Shown here: positions 1 to 7,762 of the stretch, piece after piece | Position numbering within the stretch: position 1 is the stretch's first letter | How the letters are laid out: each line of letters begins with the position of its first letter | Assembly: GCA_031376885.1 (NCBI GenBank) | Contig: JANMEL010000030.1 | Coordinates: 1 to 64,000 of the forward strand | Reading direction: 5' to 3' | DNA: 64,000 nucleotides | DNA from: Chamaesiphon sp031376885 | GTDB taxonomy: Bacteria > Cyanobacteriota > Cyanobacteriia > Cyanobacteriales > Chamaesiphonaceae | Position numbers and translations under genes: made by a program | The notes under the pieces: generated by a model | Told to the model about the DNA's origin: nothing | The model's database searches: none | What the model saw: the letters and a program-made list of their open reading frames with translations, nothing else

Positions 1-110
1 CCTCGAAACCCAACATCCTCAGAGGGTAGAAGTCCGCGAAATCCAACATCTTTAGAGGGTAGTCCGCAAAACTCGAAATTCAACATTCTTAGAGGGTTGG
101 GTTTCGAGGC
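1..110. repeat. Imperfect tandem repeat downstream of rpsE
   Basis: Three degenerate units of about 35-40 bases follow each other, each containing a CCAACAT..TTAGAGGGT-like core and, in the first two, a GTCCGC tail. The third unit runs into the hairpin at 95-121. The array lies 3' of rpsE. No gene is visible between the window edge and rpsE, so rplO (L15), the usual next gene, is not immediately adjacent within this window. Confidence 0.6.
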
Positions 111-121
111 TCAACCCAACC
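95..121. repeat. Dispersed GGTTGGGTT hairpin
   Basis: GGTTGGGTT at 95-103 pairs with AACCCAACC at 113-121, a perfect 9-bp stem with a 9-base loop. A second copy of the same palindrome lies at 22533-22565 with an 11-bp stem. This is a dispersed palindromic repeat type common in cyanobacterial intergenic DNA. Here it could also help end transcription of the ribosomal operon. Confidence 0.6.
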
Positions 122-131
122 TACGCTATCC

Positions 132-752
132 CTATGCAAATAGACTTTCTACGGTGACACCACGGTCTGCGGCAACTTGGGTAAAGCTACGGAGAGTGCT
201 GAGGGCGTTGACTGCTGCACGGGCATTGTTGAGGGGATTCCCAGAACCGAGTTGTTTTGCCAAGATGTTCTTGACACCAGCTAGTTCTAATACTGTCCGC
301 ACGGCACCACCAGCAATTACGCCAGTACCAGGAGCAGCAGGGCGCATCATTACATTAGCACCACCGCCCGCACCGACGATCGGATGGGGAATGGTATTGG
401 ATTTGGTCAATGGGATATCGACTAGGTGCTTTTTGCCGTCAGCTACGCCTTTACGGACTGCGCCGATTACGTCACTGGCTTTGCCTACGCCAACGCCAAC
501 TTGACCTTTTTCGTTACCAATTACCACGATGGCACGGAAGCTGAGTTTTTTACCACCCTTGACTACCTTGCTCACCCGACGGATTTGGATCACCCGTTCT
601 TGGTAAGTAACTTCTTTGTCTTTGGAGTTTTTGTTACCACCTTTGTTTCTATCGCCGCCGCCGCTACCGCCGCTACGTCGTCTATCGCCTTGTCCTTGAC
701 CTTGCCCTTGACGGTCTTGGCCTTGTCCTTGTCGGTCTTGTTCTTTTGCCAT
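132..752 (-). CDS. rpsE: 30S ribosomal protein S5
   Basis: S5 is a small-subunit protein involved in decoding accuracy and assembly. The conserved double-stranded-RNA-binding and fold regions are clear (ERVIQIRRVSKVVKGG, GKASDVIGAVRKG, GAGGGANVMMRPAAPG). At 206 residues it is longer than typical bacterial S5. The extra length is a low-complexity N-terminus rich in Q, G, D, R and K (residues about 3-45), which contains a duplicated DRQGQGQ unit. The conserved S5 core starts near residue 46. It is the last gene of the ribosomal operon visible here. The ATG at 752 is followed without interruption by this extension. Confidence 0.97.
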   Translation of the reverse strand: MAKEQDRQGQGQDRQGQGQGQGDRRRSGGSGGGDRNKGGNKNSKDKEVTYQERVIQIRRVSKVVKGGKKLSFRAIVVIGNEKGQVGVGVGKASDVIGAVRKGVADGKKHLVDIPLTKSNTIPHPIVGAGGGANVMMRPAAPGTGVIAGGAVRTVLELAGVKNILAKQLGSGNPLNNARAAVNALSTLRSFTQVAADRGVTVESLFA

Positions 753-763
753 AATCTTTATTT

Positions 764-799
764 GAGTGGGGAGTTGGGAGTGGGGAGTTGGGAGTTGAG
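764..799. repeat. STRR heptamer array between rplR and rpsE
   Basis: Repeats of GGGGAGT/GGGAGTT follow one another in the rplR-rpsE gap. They match the short tandemly repeated repetitive (STRR) sequences known from cyanobacteria. The same heptamer recurs at 3741-3775. Confidence 0.75.
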
Positions 800-860
800 T
801 AAATGCCTATAGCATTTACTCATTATTCATTACGCCCCAATATCCACTAAGTTATTACAA

Positions 861-1223
861 TTAGAATACTAGGCCAGCTTCGCGAGCTGCGTCGGCGAGA
901 GCTTGGACGCGACCATGATATAGATTACCACCTCGATCGAATACCACTGTCTCGATGCCTTTTGCTTTGGCGCGTTCGGCAATGAGTTTACCAACTTCGA
1001 CGGCTGCGGCAATATTACCACCAGTAGTCAATTTGGACTTGAGTTCGGGTTCGAGGCTAGACGCAGACACGAGGGTATGTTGCTCGGTGTCGTCGATGAC
1101 TTGAACGTAGATATGTTGGTGAGATCTGAATACTGCCAAACGCGGACGTTCGGTAGAACCGTTGACTTGTTTCCGCACGCGACGGTGGCGGCGATGGACT
1201 GATTCTTTGCGTGTTAATTTCAT
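861..1223 (-). CDS. rplR: 50S ribosomal protein L18
   Basis: L18 binds 5S rRNA and places it in the large subunit. The 120-residue length is normal. The RPRLAVFRSHQHIYVQVIDD block and the C-terminal FDRGGNLYHGRVQALADAAREAGL are the family signature. The start lies three bases from the end of rplF, so the two are tightly coupled within the spc part of the operon. Confidence 0.97.
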   Translation of the reverse strand: MKLTRKESVHRRHRRVRKQVNGSTERPRLAVFRSHQHIYVQVIDDTEQHTLVSASSLEPELKSKLTTGGNIAAAVEVGKLIAERAKAKGIETVVFDRGGNLYHGRVQALADAAREAGLVF

Positions 1224-1226
1224 GTT

Positions 1227-1772
1227 CTATTTCTTCCCAGATTTACCAGCTTTCCGGCGGACAACTTCACCTTCGTAGCGAATTCCCTTACCTTTGTATA
1301 CTTCCGGTGGGCGGACATCACGAATTTTTGCAGCAGTGTTACCTACCAACTCTTTGTCAATCCCACTAATAATGACACTGGTGTTTTTGTCTTTGGGAAC
1401 TTCGATGGAGATGCCAGCCGGAGGATTGATTTCCACAGGAAGACTATAACCGACGTTAAGAGTTAGTTTATTATTTTGCGCCGCTGCCCGATAACCTACC
1501 CCTTGGATTTCCAGTTTTTTCTGGAAGCCATTGGATACGCCTTCGACCATGTTCGCAACGAGGGTACGACACAATCCGTGACGTTGACGAGCGGGACGAG
1601 AATCACCCACCTTCTCCACAAGGATGAGATCTCCGTCTTGACTTACTTTGGCTTCGGGAGGCAGAATGCGAGTGAGTTCGCCTTTTGGCCCTTTGACTAC
1701 AATTGATTGCCCATCAATGGTGACGGTAACTTTTGCAGGTAAAGGAATTGGACGTTTTCCAATTCTAGACAT
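1227..1772 (-). CDS. rplF: 50S ribosomal protein L6
   Basis: L6 lies near the factor-binding site of the large subunit. The protein has 181 residues with the usual two-repeat arrangement: N-terminal MSRIGKRPIPLP and the C-terminal RPPEVYKGKGIRYEGE signature. It follows rpsH after a 147-base gap that contains no recognisable gene and abuts rplR. Confidence 0.97.
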   Translation of the reverse strand: MSRIGKRPIPLPAKVTVTIDGQSIVVKGPKGELTRILPPEAKVSQDGDLILVEKVGDSRPARQRHGLCRTLVANMVEGVSNGFQKKLEIQGVGYRAAAQNNKLTLNVGYSLPVEINPPAGISIEVPKDKNTSVIISGIDKELVGNTAAKIRDVRPPEVYKGKGIRYEGEVVRRKAGKSGKK

Positions 1773-1919
1773 AATTAATATTTACTCCTTGTCAATGGGA
1801 TGGCTTTGTAGCTTGATGGATGTTTGAGTCAGGGGAGTAAGATTAGTAACGAAATTAAAATTACTGATTTAGTCAGGTTGAATATTACTTCTACCTACTA
1901 ACTACCCGATCGATAGGTG

Positions 1920-2321
1920 TTACCAGACGTAACAGAGGATTTCGCCGCCTAGACCTTGTTTGCGTGCTTCGCGATCGGTCATAATTCCACTAGATGTAGA
2001 AATTACGGCGATACCGATTCCACCCAATACTTTTGGTAAGTCTTTGTGGTTGGAATAGACGCGTAATCCAGGCTTACTTACCCGTTTGAGTGCAGTAATA
2101 ATTGGTTGACGCGCTTTGCCTTTGTATCTGAGGGCGAGGACTAACATTTTGTCAATCCCTTCTCCAGTTTCTTCGTAGTCACCGACGAAGCCTTCTTCGC
2201 GGAGAACCTTGGCAATACTTCTAGTCATTTTGGTGGCTGGAAGATTGGTGGTTTGGTGCTTGACTATGCTCGCATTCCGAATGCGAGTTAACATGTCTGA
2301 GATAGTGTCGTGTGCCGCCAT
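1920..2321 (-). CDS. rpsH: 30S ribosomal protein S8
   Basis: S8 binds the central domain of 16S rRNA. The ORF has the normal 133 residues, starting with DTISDMLTRIRNAS and ending with STSSGIMTDREARK plus GGEILCYVW, which are the classic N- and C-terminal S8 motifs. In many bacteria S8 represses the spc operon by binding its mRNA. Nothing in the sequence here shows whether this occurs. Confidence 0.97.
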   Translation of the reverse strand: MAAHDTISDMLTRIRNASIVKHQTTNLPATKMTRSIAKVLREEGFVGDYEETGEGIDKMLVLALRYKGKARQPIITALKRVSKPGLRVYSNHKDLPKVLGGIGIAVISTSSGIMTDREARKQGLGGEILCYVW

Positions 2322-2354
2322 TAGTTCTTTAAGTAATTAGTTGTTTGAATCACC

Positions 2355-2900
2355 TTAGCTTGCGCGGAAGGGCATTCCCATTTCTTTGAGTAGTGCGCGT
2401 CCCGATTCGTCGTTTTCAGCAGTAGTGATAATTGAGATATCCATCCCGCGAATTTGGTCGATTTGGTCGTACTCAATTTCGGGGAAAATTAGTTGCTCGC
2501 GAATCCCAATACTGTAGTTACCGCGCCCATCGAAGCTCTTGGGGCTGATGCCACGGAAATCTCGAATCCGAGGTAGGGTAAGGTTGATAAACCGATCGAG
2601 GAATGCGTACATTCGATCGCCGCGCAATGTTACCATTACGCCGACTGGCATTCCCGCCCGAATTTTGAAACCTGCGATCGCTTTTTTAGCACGAGTCACA
2701 ACTGGTTTTTGACCAGTGATTTTAGCGATTTCGGCGATCGAAGATTCCAATGCTTTAGCATTAGTAGCTGCTTCACCTAGACCTCTATTAATTGTCACCT
2801 TAATTACTTTAGGTGTTTGATGAACGTTAGTATAACTAAACTGCTCCATCAATTTAGGAACGATAATTTCCTTATACTTAGTCTTGAGTTGTTGTGCCAT
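2355..2900 (-). CDS. rplE: 50S ribosomal protein L5
   Basis: L5 contacts 5S rRNA and the P-site tRNA. The 181-residue protein carries VIKVTINRGLGEA near the N-terminus, GQKPVVTRAKKAIAGFK, and GISPKSFDGRGNYSIG, all diagnostic of L5. Its start is separated from rplX by a 113-base gap, one of the longer gaps in this operon. rpsN (S14) does not follow L5 here, unlike in E. coli. Confidence 0.97.
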   Translation of the reverse strand: MAQQLKTKYKEIIVPKLMEQFSYTNVHQTPKVIKVTINRGLGEAATNAKALESSIAEIAKITGQKPVVTRAKKAIAGFKIRAGMPVGVMVTLRGDRMYAFLDRFINLTLPRIRDFRGISPKSFDGRGNYSIGIREQLIFPEIEYDQIDQIRGMDISIITTAENDESGRALLKEMGMPFRAS

Positions 2901-3013
2901 GATATATCGTTTATTTAGGTTCCTGGGCTTGGTCAGGAAGATTTTTGAGTTAACTATAGATTTGGAAGTTCGATGCCTTGACTAGCTAGATAGCTGCCAA
3001 TGAAAGACTCTAC

Positions 3014-3361
3014 CTAATTAGCTAATACTTCGCCAGTTTTCTTCAAGACGCGGACTTTTTTACCTTCAGCGTTGATGGTATAACCAATCCGACTAGCAAC
3101 GCCTTCCTTAGTGGAATAGAGCATTACTTTGGAGCTATGAATCGGAGCTTCCGAAGTATCAATTCGACCAGATTCGCCTTCTTGAGCTGGTTTGACGTGC
3201 TTGGTGCGAATATTTACGTCCTTGACGATGACCTTGCTCAATTCAGGGAAAGATTTGAGGATTTCGCCGATTTTGCCTTTATCTTTACCAGAGATGATTT
3301 GGACGGTATCGCCTTTTTTGACGTGCATCCGATGGATGACTTTGGGAATATTTCTTGCCAT
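3014..3361 (-). CDS. rplX: 50S ribosomal protein L24
   Basis: L24 is an assembly initiator protein of the large subunit. The KOW motif is visible at residues about 14-45 (VKKGDTVQIISGKDKGKIGEIL), followed by VKDVNIRTKHVKP. The length of 115 residues is typical of cyanobacterial L24. The start codon lies three bases downstream of the rplN stop codon. Confidence 0.97.
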   Translation of the reverse strand: MARNIPKVIHRMHVKKGDTVQIISGKDKGKIGEILKSFPELSKVIVKDVNIRTKHVKPAQEGESGRIDTSEAPIHSSKVMLYSTKEGVASRIGYTINAEGKKVRVLKKTGEVLAN

Positions 3362-3364
3362 TAT

Positions 3365-3733
3365 TTAGAGTACCTCTGGAGCCAGGGAAACGATTTTGGT
3401 GAAGCTTTTGTCGCGGAGTTCGCGAGCGACGGGGCCGAAAACGCGAGTACCTCTAGGATTTCCATCAGCATTGACGATGACAGCAGCGTTATCGTCAAAC
3501 CGAATACTCATACCACTATCGCGGCGCATAGTATGTCTGGTACGCACGATGACCGCACGAACTACTTCAGACTTCTTGACACCCATGTTGGGGGTAGCAT
3601 CTTTGACAACGGCGATGATGGTATCGCCTACGCCGCCGTAAGTGCGGTTCCCCGCGCCGAGGACGCGAATGCACATAATTTTACGAGCACCGCTGTTGTC
3701 CGCAACGTTTAAGTAACTTTCTTGTTGAATCAT
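3365..3733 (-). CDS. rplN: 50S ribosomal protein L14
   Basis: L14 forms part of the inter-subunit bridge. I place the start at the ATG at 3733 (MIQQESYLNVADNSGA), which gives the canonical 122 residues. The reading frame stays open further upstream to 3805, but that extension is translated from the heptamer repeat at 3741-3775 (repeating PHSPLPT) and is very unlikely to be protein. Core motifs GAGNRTYGGVGDTI and GTRVFGPVARELR are intact. Confidence 0.97.
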   Translation of the reverse strand: MIQQESYLNVADNSGARKIMCIRVLGAGNRTYGGVGDTIIAVVKDATPNMGVKKSEVVRAVIVRTRHTMRRDSGMSIRFDDNAAVIVNADGNPRGTRVFGPVARELRDKSFTKIVSLAPEVL

Positions 3734-3740
3734 AATTTTA

Positions 3741-3775
3741 GGGAGTGGGGAGTGGGGAGTGGGGAGTGGGGAGTG
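3741..3775. repeat. STRR heptamer array between rpsQ and rplN
   Basis: Five successive GGGGAGT-type heptamers lie just upstream of rplN. They keep an open reading frame in phase with rplN, which creates a spurious N-terminal extension for that gene. Confidence 0.8.
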
Positions 3776-3837
3776 AGGCGGTTTTGCAACCACCTCTAGG
3801 CTCAACCACTGCCATAAATCTCCAACTTCACCAGAGA

Positions 3838-4086
3838 TTATTTAGCTTTGGTACTAAGGATTTCCGCGAGCGTCCAACGTTTGGTGCGACTGAGGGGTCT
3901 AGTTTCCTGAATCCGTACTCTGTCGCCTTCTTTGCACTGGTTTTCTTCGTCGTGAACCTTGTATTTTTTGGTTCTGACGACAACCTTGCCGTATTTAGGG
4001 TGAGCGGAACGGTTTTCGATCGAAACAACTACAGTTTTCTGCATTTTGTTACTAACGACGATGCCGACTCGTTCTTTGACTGCCAT
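3838..4086 (-). CDS. rpsQ: 30S ribosomal protein S17
   Basis: S17 is an early-binding 16S rRNA protein with an OB fold. It has 82 residues with ERVGIVVSNKMQKTVVVSIENR at the N-terminus and a conserved DRVRIQETRPLSRTKRW segment near the C-terminus. It lies 28 bases downstream of rpmC. Confidence 0.97.
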   Translation of the reverse strand: MAVKERVGIVVSNKMQKTVVVSIENRSAHPKYGKVVVRTKKYKVHDEENQCKEGDRVRIQETRPLSRTKRWTLAEILSTKAK

Positions 4087-4114
4087 TTTCTATTCTTGAA
4101 TATGTGGACAGGGA

Positions 4115-4321
4115 CTAGCCTTTGACAGCTTTGCGTTGATGTTCCACGGTCAATAACTGCGCTAGTTTATGGCGAGTATGTTTGAATTCGTGGGTTTTTT
4201 CTAAGCGACGGGTGGCTTGGCGGAGGCGGAGATCGAATAATTTGCGTTTGGTAGCAACGATTTCCGCACCTAGTTCTTCGTCGTTTAGGCTGGTTACTTC
4301 GGCGATTTTGGGCAGAGCCAT
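4115..4321 (-). CDS. rpmC: 50S ribosomal protein L29
   Basis: L29 sits at the peptide exit tunnel and forms part of the docking site for trigger factor and SRP. It is a 68-residue helical-hairpin protein containing LRLRQATRRLEKTHEFKHTRHKLAQLLT, the usual L29 pattern. It starts three bases after rplP. Confidence 0.96.
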   Translation of the reverse strand: MALPKIAEVTSLNDEELGAEIVATKRKLFDLRLRQATRRLEKTHEFKHTRHKLAQLLTVEHQRKAVKG

Positions 4322-4324
4322 AAT

Positions 4325-4753
4325 CTATTCTGCTTCTTCTGCTAAATGTTGCTTGACAATAAACTTAGTCTTAATTGGTAGCTTGTGGTGCGCTAGACGC
4401 ATCGATTCCCGTGCAATTGCTTCGGGTACACCGCCAATTTCAAACATAATCCGACCGGGTTTGACTACTGCTACCCAGAACTCTGGGGAACCTTTACCCG
4501 AACCCATCCGTGTTTCGGCAGGTCGCATGGTAACGGGTTTGTCAGGGAAAATCCGAATCCAGATTTTACCGCCCCGTTTGAGATAGCGGTTCATGGCTCG
4601 CCGACAAGATTCAATCTGGCGGGAGGTAATCCACGATGGTTCGATGGCTTGTAAGCCAAATTCACCAAAGTTAATCTCGTTTCCTCTGGTTGCTAAACCA
4701 GTCATCCGTCCGCGTTGTTGTTTGCGGAATTTCGTTCTTCTAGGACTTAACAT
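4325..4753 (-). CDS. rplP: 50S ribosomal protein L16
   Basis: L16 helps shape the A-site tRNA binding region of the large subunit. The 142-residue protein begins MLSPRRTKFRKQQRGRM and contains PVTMRPAETRMGSGKGSPEFWVAVVKPGR, both family signatures. It lies ten bases after rpsC in the same transcription unit. Confidence 0.97.
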   Translation of the reverse strand: MLSPRRTKFRKQQRGRMTGLATRGNEINFGEFGLQAIEPSWITSRQIESCRRAMNRYLKRGGKIWIRIFPDKPVTMRPAETRMGSGKGSPEFWVAVVKPGRIMFEIGGVPEAIARESMRLAHHKLPIKTKFIVKQHLAEEAE

Positions 4754-4763
4754 GTCTCAATCC

Positions 4764-5501
4764 TTATCCTTCATCAGAGCGGTCTTCAAACTGACGACGG
4801 CGTTGTTGATTGCCGCGTCGTTTGGGTTGAACATTGCTTGGTAAAGCAAGATCTTCTTGTCCGGGGATAATCTCGCCCTTAAATACCCAAACCTTAATAC
4901 CTAAAATCCCGTAGGTGGTATCCGCTGTTTTGCAAGCGTAGTCGATATCCGCACGGAGAGTGTGCAATGGCACGCGACCTTCGCGAGTCCATTCAGTCCG
5001 AGCGATTTCTGCTCCGTTGAGCCGTCCGCCGACCTGAATCTTGATGCCTTTGACTTCAGCGCGTTGAGCGCGTTGAATGGCTTGACGCACGACCCGACGG
5101 AAGGAAACCCGACGGGAGAGCTGTTGAGCGACAAATTCAGCAATGAGGGCTGCATCTGCGTCTACTTTGGCAATCTCGATCACGTTAATCCGAATTTGTC
5201 TGTCGCCGCCGAGTTTTTTGACCAAGGCTTGGCGAATGACTTCGATACCACTGCCCTGACGACCGACGACTACACCCGGACGAGCGGTGTGGATTTCGAG
5301 TTCGATTTGATCTGCTTTGCGTTCGATGCGAATTTTGGAAATTCCCGCAGTACTTAGCGTTGGATCTTTTTCGATGTGCTGACGGATCTTGTAATCTTCT
5401 TGGAGAAGTGCGGGATATCGACTGGAATCTGCATACCACCGCGAACGGTGCTCCTGCGTAATTCCTAGTCTAAAACCGATCGGATTAATCTTCTGTCCCA
5501 T
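4764..5501 (-). CDS. rpsC: 30S ribosomal protein S3
   Basis: S3 lies at the mRNA entry channel. The protein has 245 residues: MGQKINPIGFRLGIT at the start, a KH domain (RPGVVVGRQGSGIEVIRQAL, around residues 75-95), and the C-terminal GRLNGAEIARTEWTREGRVPLHTLRADIDY block. A short basic Q/R-rich tail extends beyond the family core. Confidence 0.97.
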   Translation of the reverse strand: MGQKINPIGFRLGITQEHRSRWYADSSRYPALLQEDYKIRQHIEKDPTLSTAGISKIRIERKADQIELEIHTARPGVVVGRQGSGIEVIRQALVKKLGGDRQIRINVIEIAKVDADAALIAEFVAQQLSRRVSFRRVVRQAIQRAQRAEVKGIKIQVGGRLNGAEIARTEWTREGRVPLHTLRADIDYACKTADTTYGILGIKVWVFKGEIIPGQEDLALPSNVQPKRRGNQQRRRQFEDRSDEG

Positions 5502-5521
5502 GTTCTTTTTCTATATGCTCC

Positions 5522-5875
5522 CTAATTCATTTCCGCCACTGCCACAGTGATGTGACATGTCGGTTTGCGGATTTTGTAAGCGCGACCTTGCGCTCTGGGA
5601 CGGAAGCGTTTGAGAGCAGGCCCGCCGTCAGCAAATGCGGTAGAAACTACCAAGTTTGCTGGGTTCATACCATTATTATGTTCTGCATTGGCTACAGCCG
5701 ATCGCAATACTTTGATGATATCTTCACAAGCTTTGTAAGGCATGAATTCAAGGATAATCAAGGCTTCCCGGTAGGAACGACCCCGAATTTGATCCAATAC
5801 CCGACGTACTTTGAAGGGAGACATGCGAATATATTTCGCAATTGCTTTGACTTCTTTTTTGCTATCTATTGCCAT
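5522..5875 (-). CDS. rplV: 50S ribosomal protein L22
   Basis: L22 lines the nascent peptide tunnel with its beta-hairpin. The ORF has 117 residues with AKYIRMSPFKVRRVLDQIRGRSY and the C-terminal RFRPRAQGRAYKIRKPTCHITV loop, which is the tunnel hairpin. It is followed after 20 bases by rpsC. Confidence 0.97.
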   Translation of the reverse strand: MAIDSKKEVKAIAKYIRMSPFKVRRVLDQIRGRSYREALIILEFMPYKACEDIIKVLRSAVANAEHNNGMNPANLVVSTAFADGGPALKRFRPRAQGRAYKIRKPTCHITVAVAEMN

Positions 5876-5920
5876 AATCTTTCTTCTTTAAACCTAGCAG
5901 TTCAAAATTAATATTTTGAA

Positions 5921-6199
5921 TTATCTACCGGATTTTTTGTCTCCCTTCGAGTGAGAACGATAGTTACGAGTAGGGGAAAATTCACCTAATTTGTGTCCGA
6001 CCATTTGGTCTGAGACAAAGACGGGAACGTGTTGACGACCGTTGTGTACGGCGATCGTATGTCCGACCATTTGAGGTAGGATGGTGGATGCCCGCGACCA
6101 AGTTTTGATCACATCTTTCCGACCCGAAGCATTCATTTTTTCGATCTTTGTCATCAGATGATCTGCGACAAAAGGTCCTTTTTTAAGAGAACGACCCAT
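5921..6199 (-). CDS. rpsS: 30S ribosomal protein S19
   Basis: S19 is in the head of the small subunit near the A-site finger. It has the normal 92 residues with MGRSLKKGPFVADHL at the N-terminus and VGHKLGEFSPTRNYRSH near the C-terminus. A 200-base heptamer-repeat region separates it from rplB upstream, unusual for two genes that are normally almost contiguous. Confidence 0.97.
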   Translation of the reverse strand: MGRSLKKGPFVADHLMTKIEKMNASGRKDVIKTWSRASTILPQMVGHTIAVHNGRQHVPVFVSDQMVGHKLGEFSPTRNYRSHSKGDKKSGR

Positions 6200-6399
6200 G
6201 TTGTTTAGGGGATAGGGGATAGGGGATAGGGGATAGGGGTTGGGGGTTAGGGATTAGGGATTAGGGATTAGGGGTTAGGGGTTAGGGATTAGGGGTTAGG
6301 GGTTAGGGAATAAAGTAGTTTTCTACCGAATTCCGACTGTCAACTATTCCCTATCCCATATTCTCTATTCCCTATTCCCTATTCCCTAACCCCTATCCC
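6200..6399. repeat. STRR inverted array inside the S10 operon (rplB-rpsS gap)
   Basis: About 100 bases of GGGATAG/GGGTTAG/GGGATTA heptamers (roughly 6207-6310) are followed, after about 30 unique bases, by a pyrimidine-rich arm of CTATTCC/CTATCCC heptamers (roughly 6343-6399). The two arms are largely complementary, so the operon transcript could fold into a long imperfect hairpin between rplB and rpsS. No gene is present in this stretch. Confidence 0.85.
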
Positions 6400-7266
6400 C
6401 TAGTTCTGACGACCGCCTTTACCGCGTTTGGAGGATTTGCGGCGACGACGAATGATGAGTGCGCTGCTGGCTTTGTTCTTCTTCCGAGTCTTGTAGCCCA
6501 GAGTAGGTTTACCCCAAGGCGTAACGGGGCCGCTACGACCGATTGGCGCACGACCTTCACCACCACCATGTGGGTGATCGCAAGGGTTCATGACGCTACC
6601 TCTGACCTTCGGACGGCGACCTTTCCAACGGTTCCGACCAGCTTTACCAGCGTTGGTATTTCGAGCTTCTAAGTTACCAACTTGACCGATGGTAGCGTAA
6701 CACTCTTTGCGTACCATGCGGACTTCACCAGAAGGCATTTTCAGGGTCACGTAGTCCCCTTCTTTTGCTACTAGTTGAGCACCAGCACCCGCCGAACGAG
6801 CGATTTGGGCACCTTTACCAGCGGTGAGTTCGATACTGTGTACGGTCGTACCTAACGGAATGTTGGTTAGGGGTAGAGCGTTGCCAATTTCAAAGGGAGA
6901 ATCTGGCCCAGCGATGATTTCTGTCCCGACTTCCAAGCCAACTGGATGCAGGATATAACGTTTTTCGCCGTCTCTGTAGAACAGGAGGGCAATCCGTGCA
7001 TTCCGGTTGGGATCGTACTCAACGGTAGCAACTTTGGCAGGGATACCGATTTTGGTCTGACGACGGAAATCAATAATCCGATACAGTTGTTTGTGACCGC
7101 CGCCACGACGACGGCTAGTGATGACTCCACGATTGTTCCGTCCTTTGGGACGATGAACGTTCATGGTTAATGATTTTTCCGGCTTACTCGCGGTGATTTC
7201 AGCAAAGTCTGAAATTACGGTTTCGCGAGAACTTGGCGTATACGGCCGATAAGAACGAGTTCCCAT
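6400..7266 (-). CDS. rplB: 50S ribosomal protein L2
   Basis: L2 is a primary 23S rRNA binder needed for subunit association and peptidyl transfer. The 288-residue protein has MGTRSYRPYTPSSRE at its start, the RGGGHKQLYRIIDF region, and the highly conserved MNPCDHPHGGGEGRAPIGR segment near the C-terminus, including the histidine linked to peptidyl transferase function. Confidence 0.98.
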   Translation of the reverse strand: MGTRSYRPYTPSSRETVISDFAEITASKPEKSLTMNVHRPKGRNNRGVITSRRRGGGHKQLYRIIDFRRQTKIGIPAKVATVEYDPNRNARIALLFYRDGEKRYILHPVGLEVGTEIIAGPDSPFEIGNALPLTNIPLGTTVHSIELTAGKGAQIARSAGAGAQLVAKEGDYVTLKMPSGEVRMVRKECYATIGQVGNLEARNTNAGKAGRNRWKGRRPKVRGSVMNPCDHPHGGGEGRAPIGRSGPVTPWGKPTLGYKTRKKNKASSALIIRRRRKSSKRGKGGRQN

Positions 7267-7271
7267 AGTTC

Positions 7272-7310
7272 TGAGGGGTGAGGGGTGAGGGGTGAGGGGT
7301 GAGGGGTGAT
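7272..7310. repeat. STRR heptamer array upstream of rplB
   Basis: Five to six copies of GAGGGGT sit directly upstream of the rplB start codon, in the rplW-rplB gap. Confidence 0.8.
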
Positions 7311-7357
7311 ACTTTGCACGGGCGCAGCTTGCGCTTTTGCCAGAAATATTTAAGCTA

Positions 7358-7388
7358 GTGCGTTACGGCTACCGCCTAACACACCCTA
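7358..7388. repeat. Dispersed GTGCGTTACGGC palindrome
   Basis: GTGCGTTACGGC is followed by a short loop and GCCTAACACAC, giving an imperfect palindrome. A related sequence (CGTTACGGCTAACG then CTAGCACAC) occurs near 15081-15102. This resembles a common cyanobacterial dispersed hairpin. It lies in the 190-base gap between rplW and rplB. Confidence 0.5.
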
Positions 7389-7456
7389 CAATTTAAATCC
7401 AGATTATCACTGTGCAGAGTATTGCGAACCCCTAATCGATTAACAACTGAGGCAGG

Positions 7457-7762
7457 TTAAACTTCAGGGAAGAGGATAATCGATTGATCCTTAGCAACGG
7501 TGACAGTCGCTCGCTTGTAGCGAGGTTTTGCACCGAGAAATTTACCAACCCGACGAGTTTTGCGAGGGAGGTTTTGGGTCGAGATACCAATAACTTTAAC
7601 TTCAAACAGGGATTCGATCGCCGCCTTAATCTGAGTCTTGGTAGCTTGGGGCACTACGTCAAAAACGTATCTGTTTTGTTCCATGGCAATTGTGGCTTTC
7701 TCAGTCACAATTACATTACGAATTAAATCTGGTAAATCGCGATCGTCAACTCTAATTGTCAT
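7457..7762 (-). CDS. rplW: 50S ribosomal protein L23
   Basis: L23 is at the tunnel exit and recruits trigger factor and SRP. The 101-residue ORF shows the family pattern: DLIRNVIVTEKATIAMEQNRYVFDVVPQATKTQIKAAIESLFEVKV, then the basic RKTRRVGKFLGAKPRYKRA loop. Its ATG lies inside the 3' end of rplD, an overlap of 11 bases that suggests translational coupling. Confidence 0.97.
   Translation of the reverse strand: MTIRVDDRDLPDLIRNVIVTEKATIAMEQNRYVFDVVPQATKTQIKAAIESLFEVKVIGISTQNLPRKTRRVGKFLGAKPRYKRATVTVAKDQSIILFPEV

Noticed and set aside
97..812. Plus-strand open frames opposite rpsE (97-504 and 426-812)
   Set aside because: They are antisense shadows of a certain ribosomal gene, have no ribosome-binding site and resemble no protein family.
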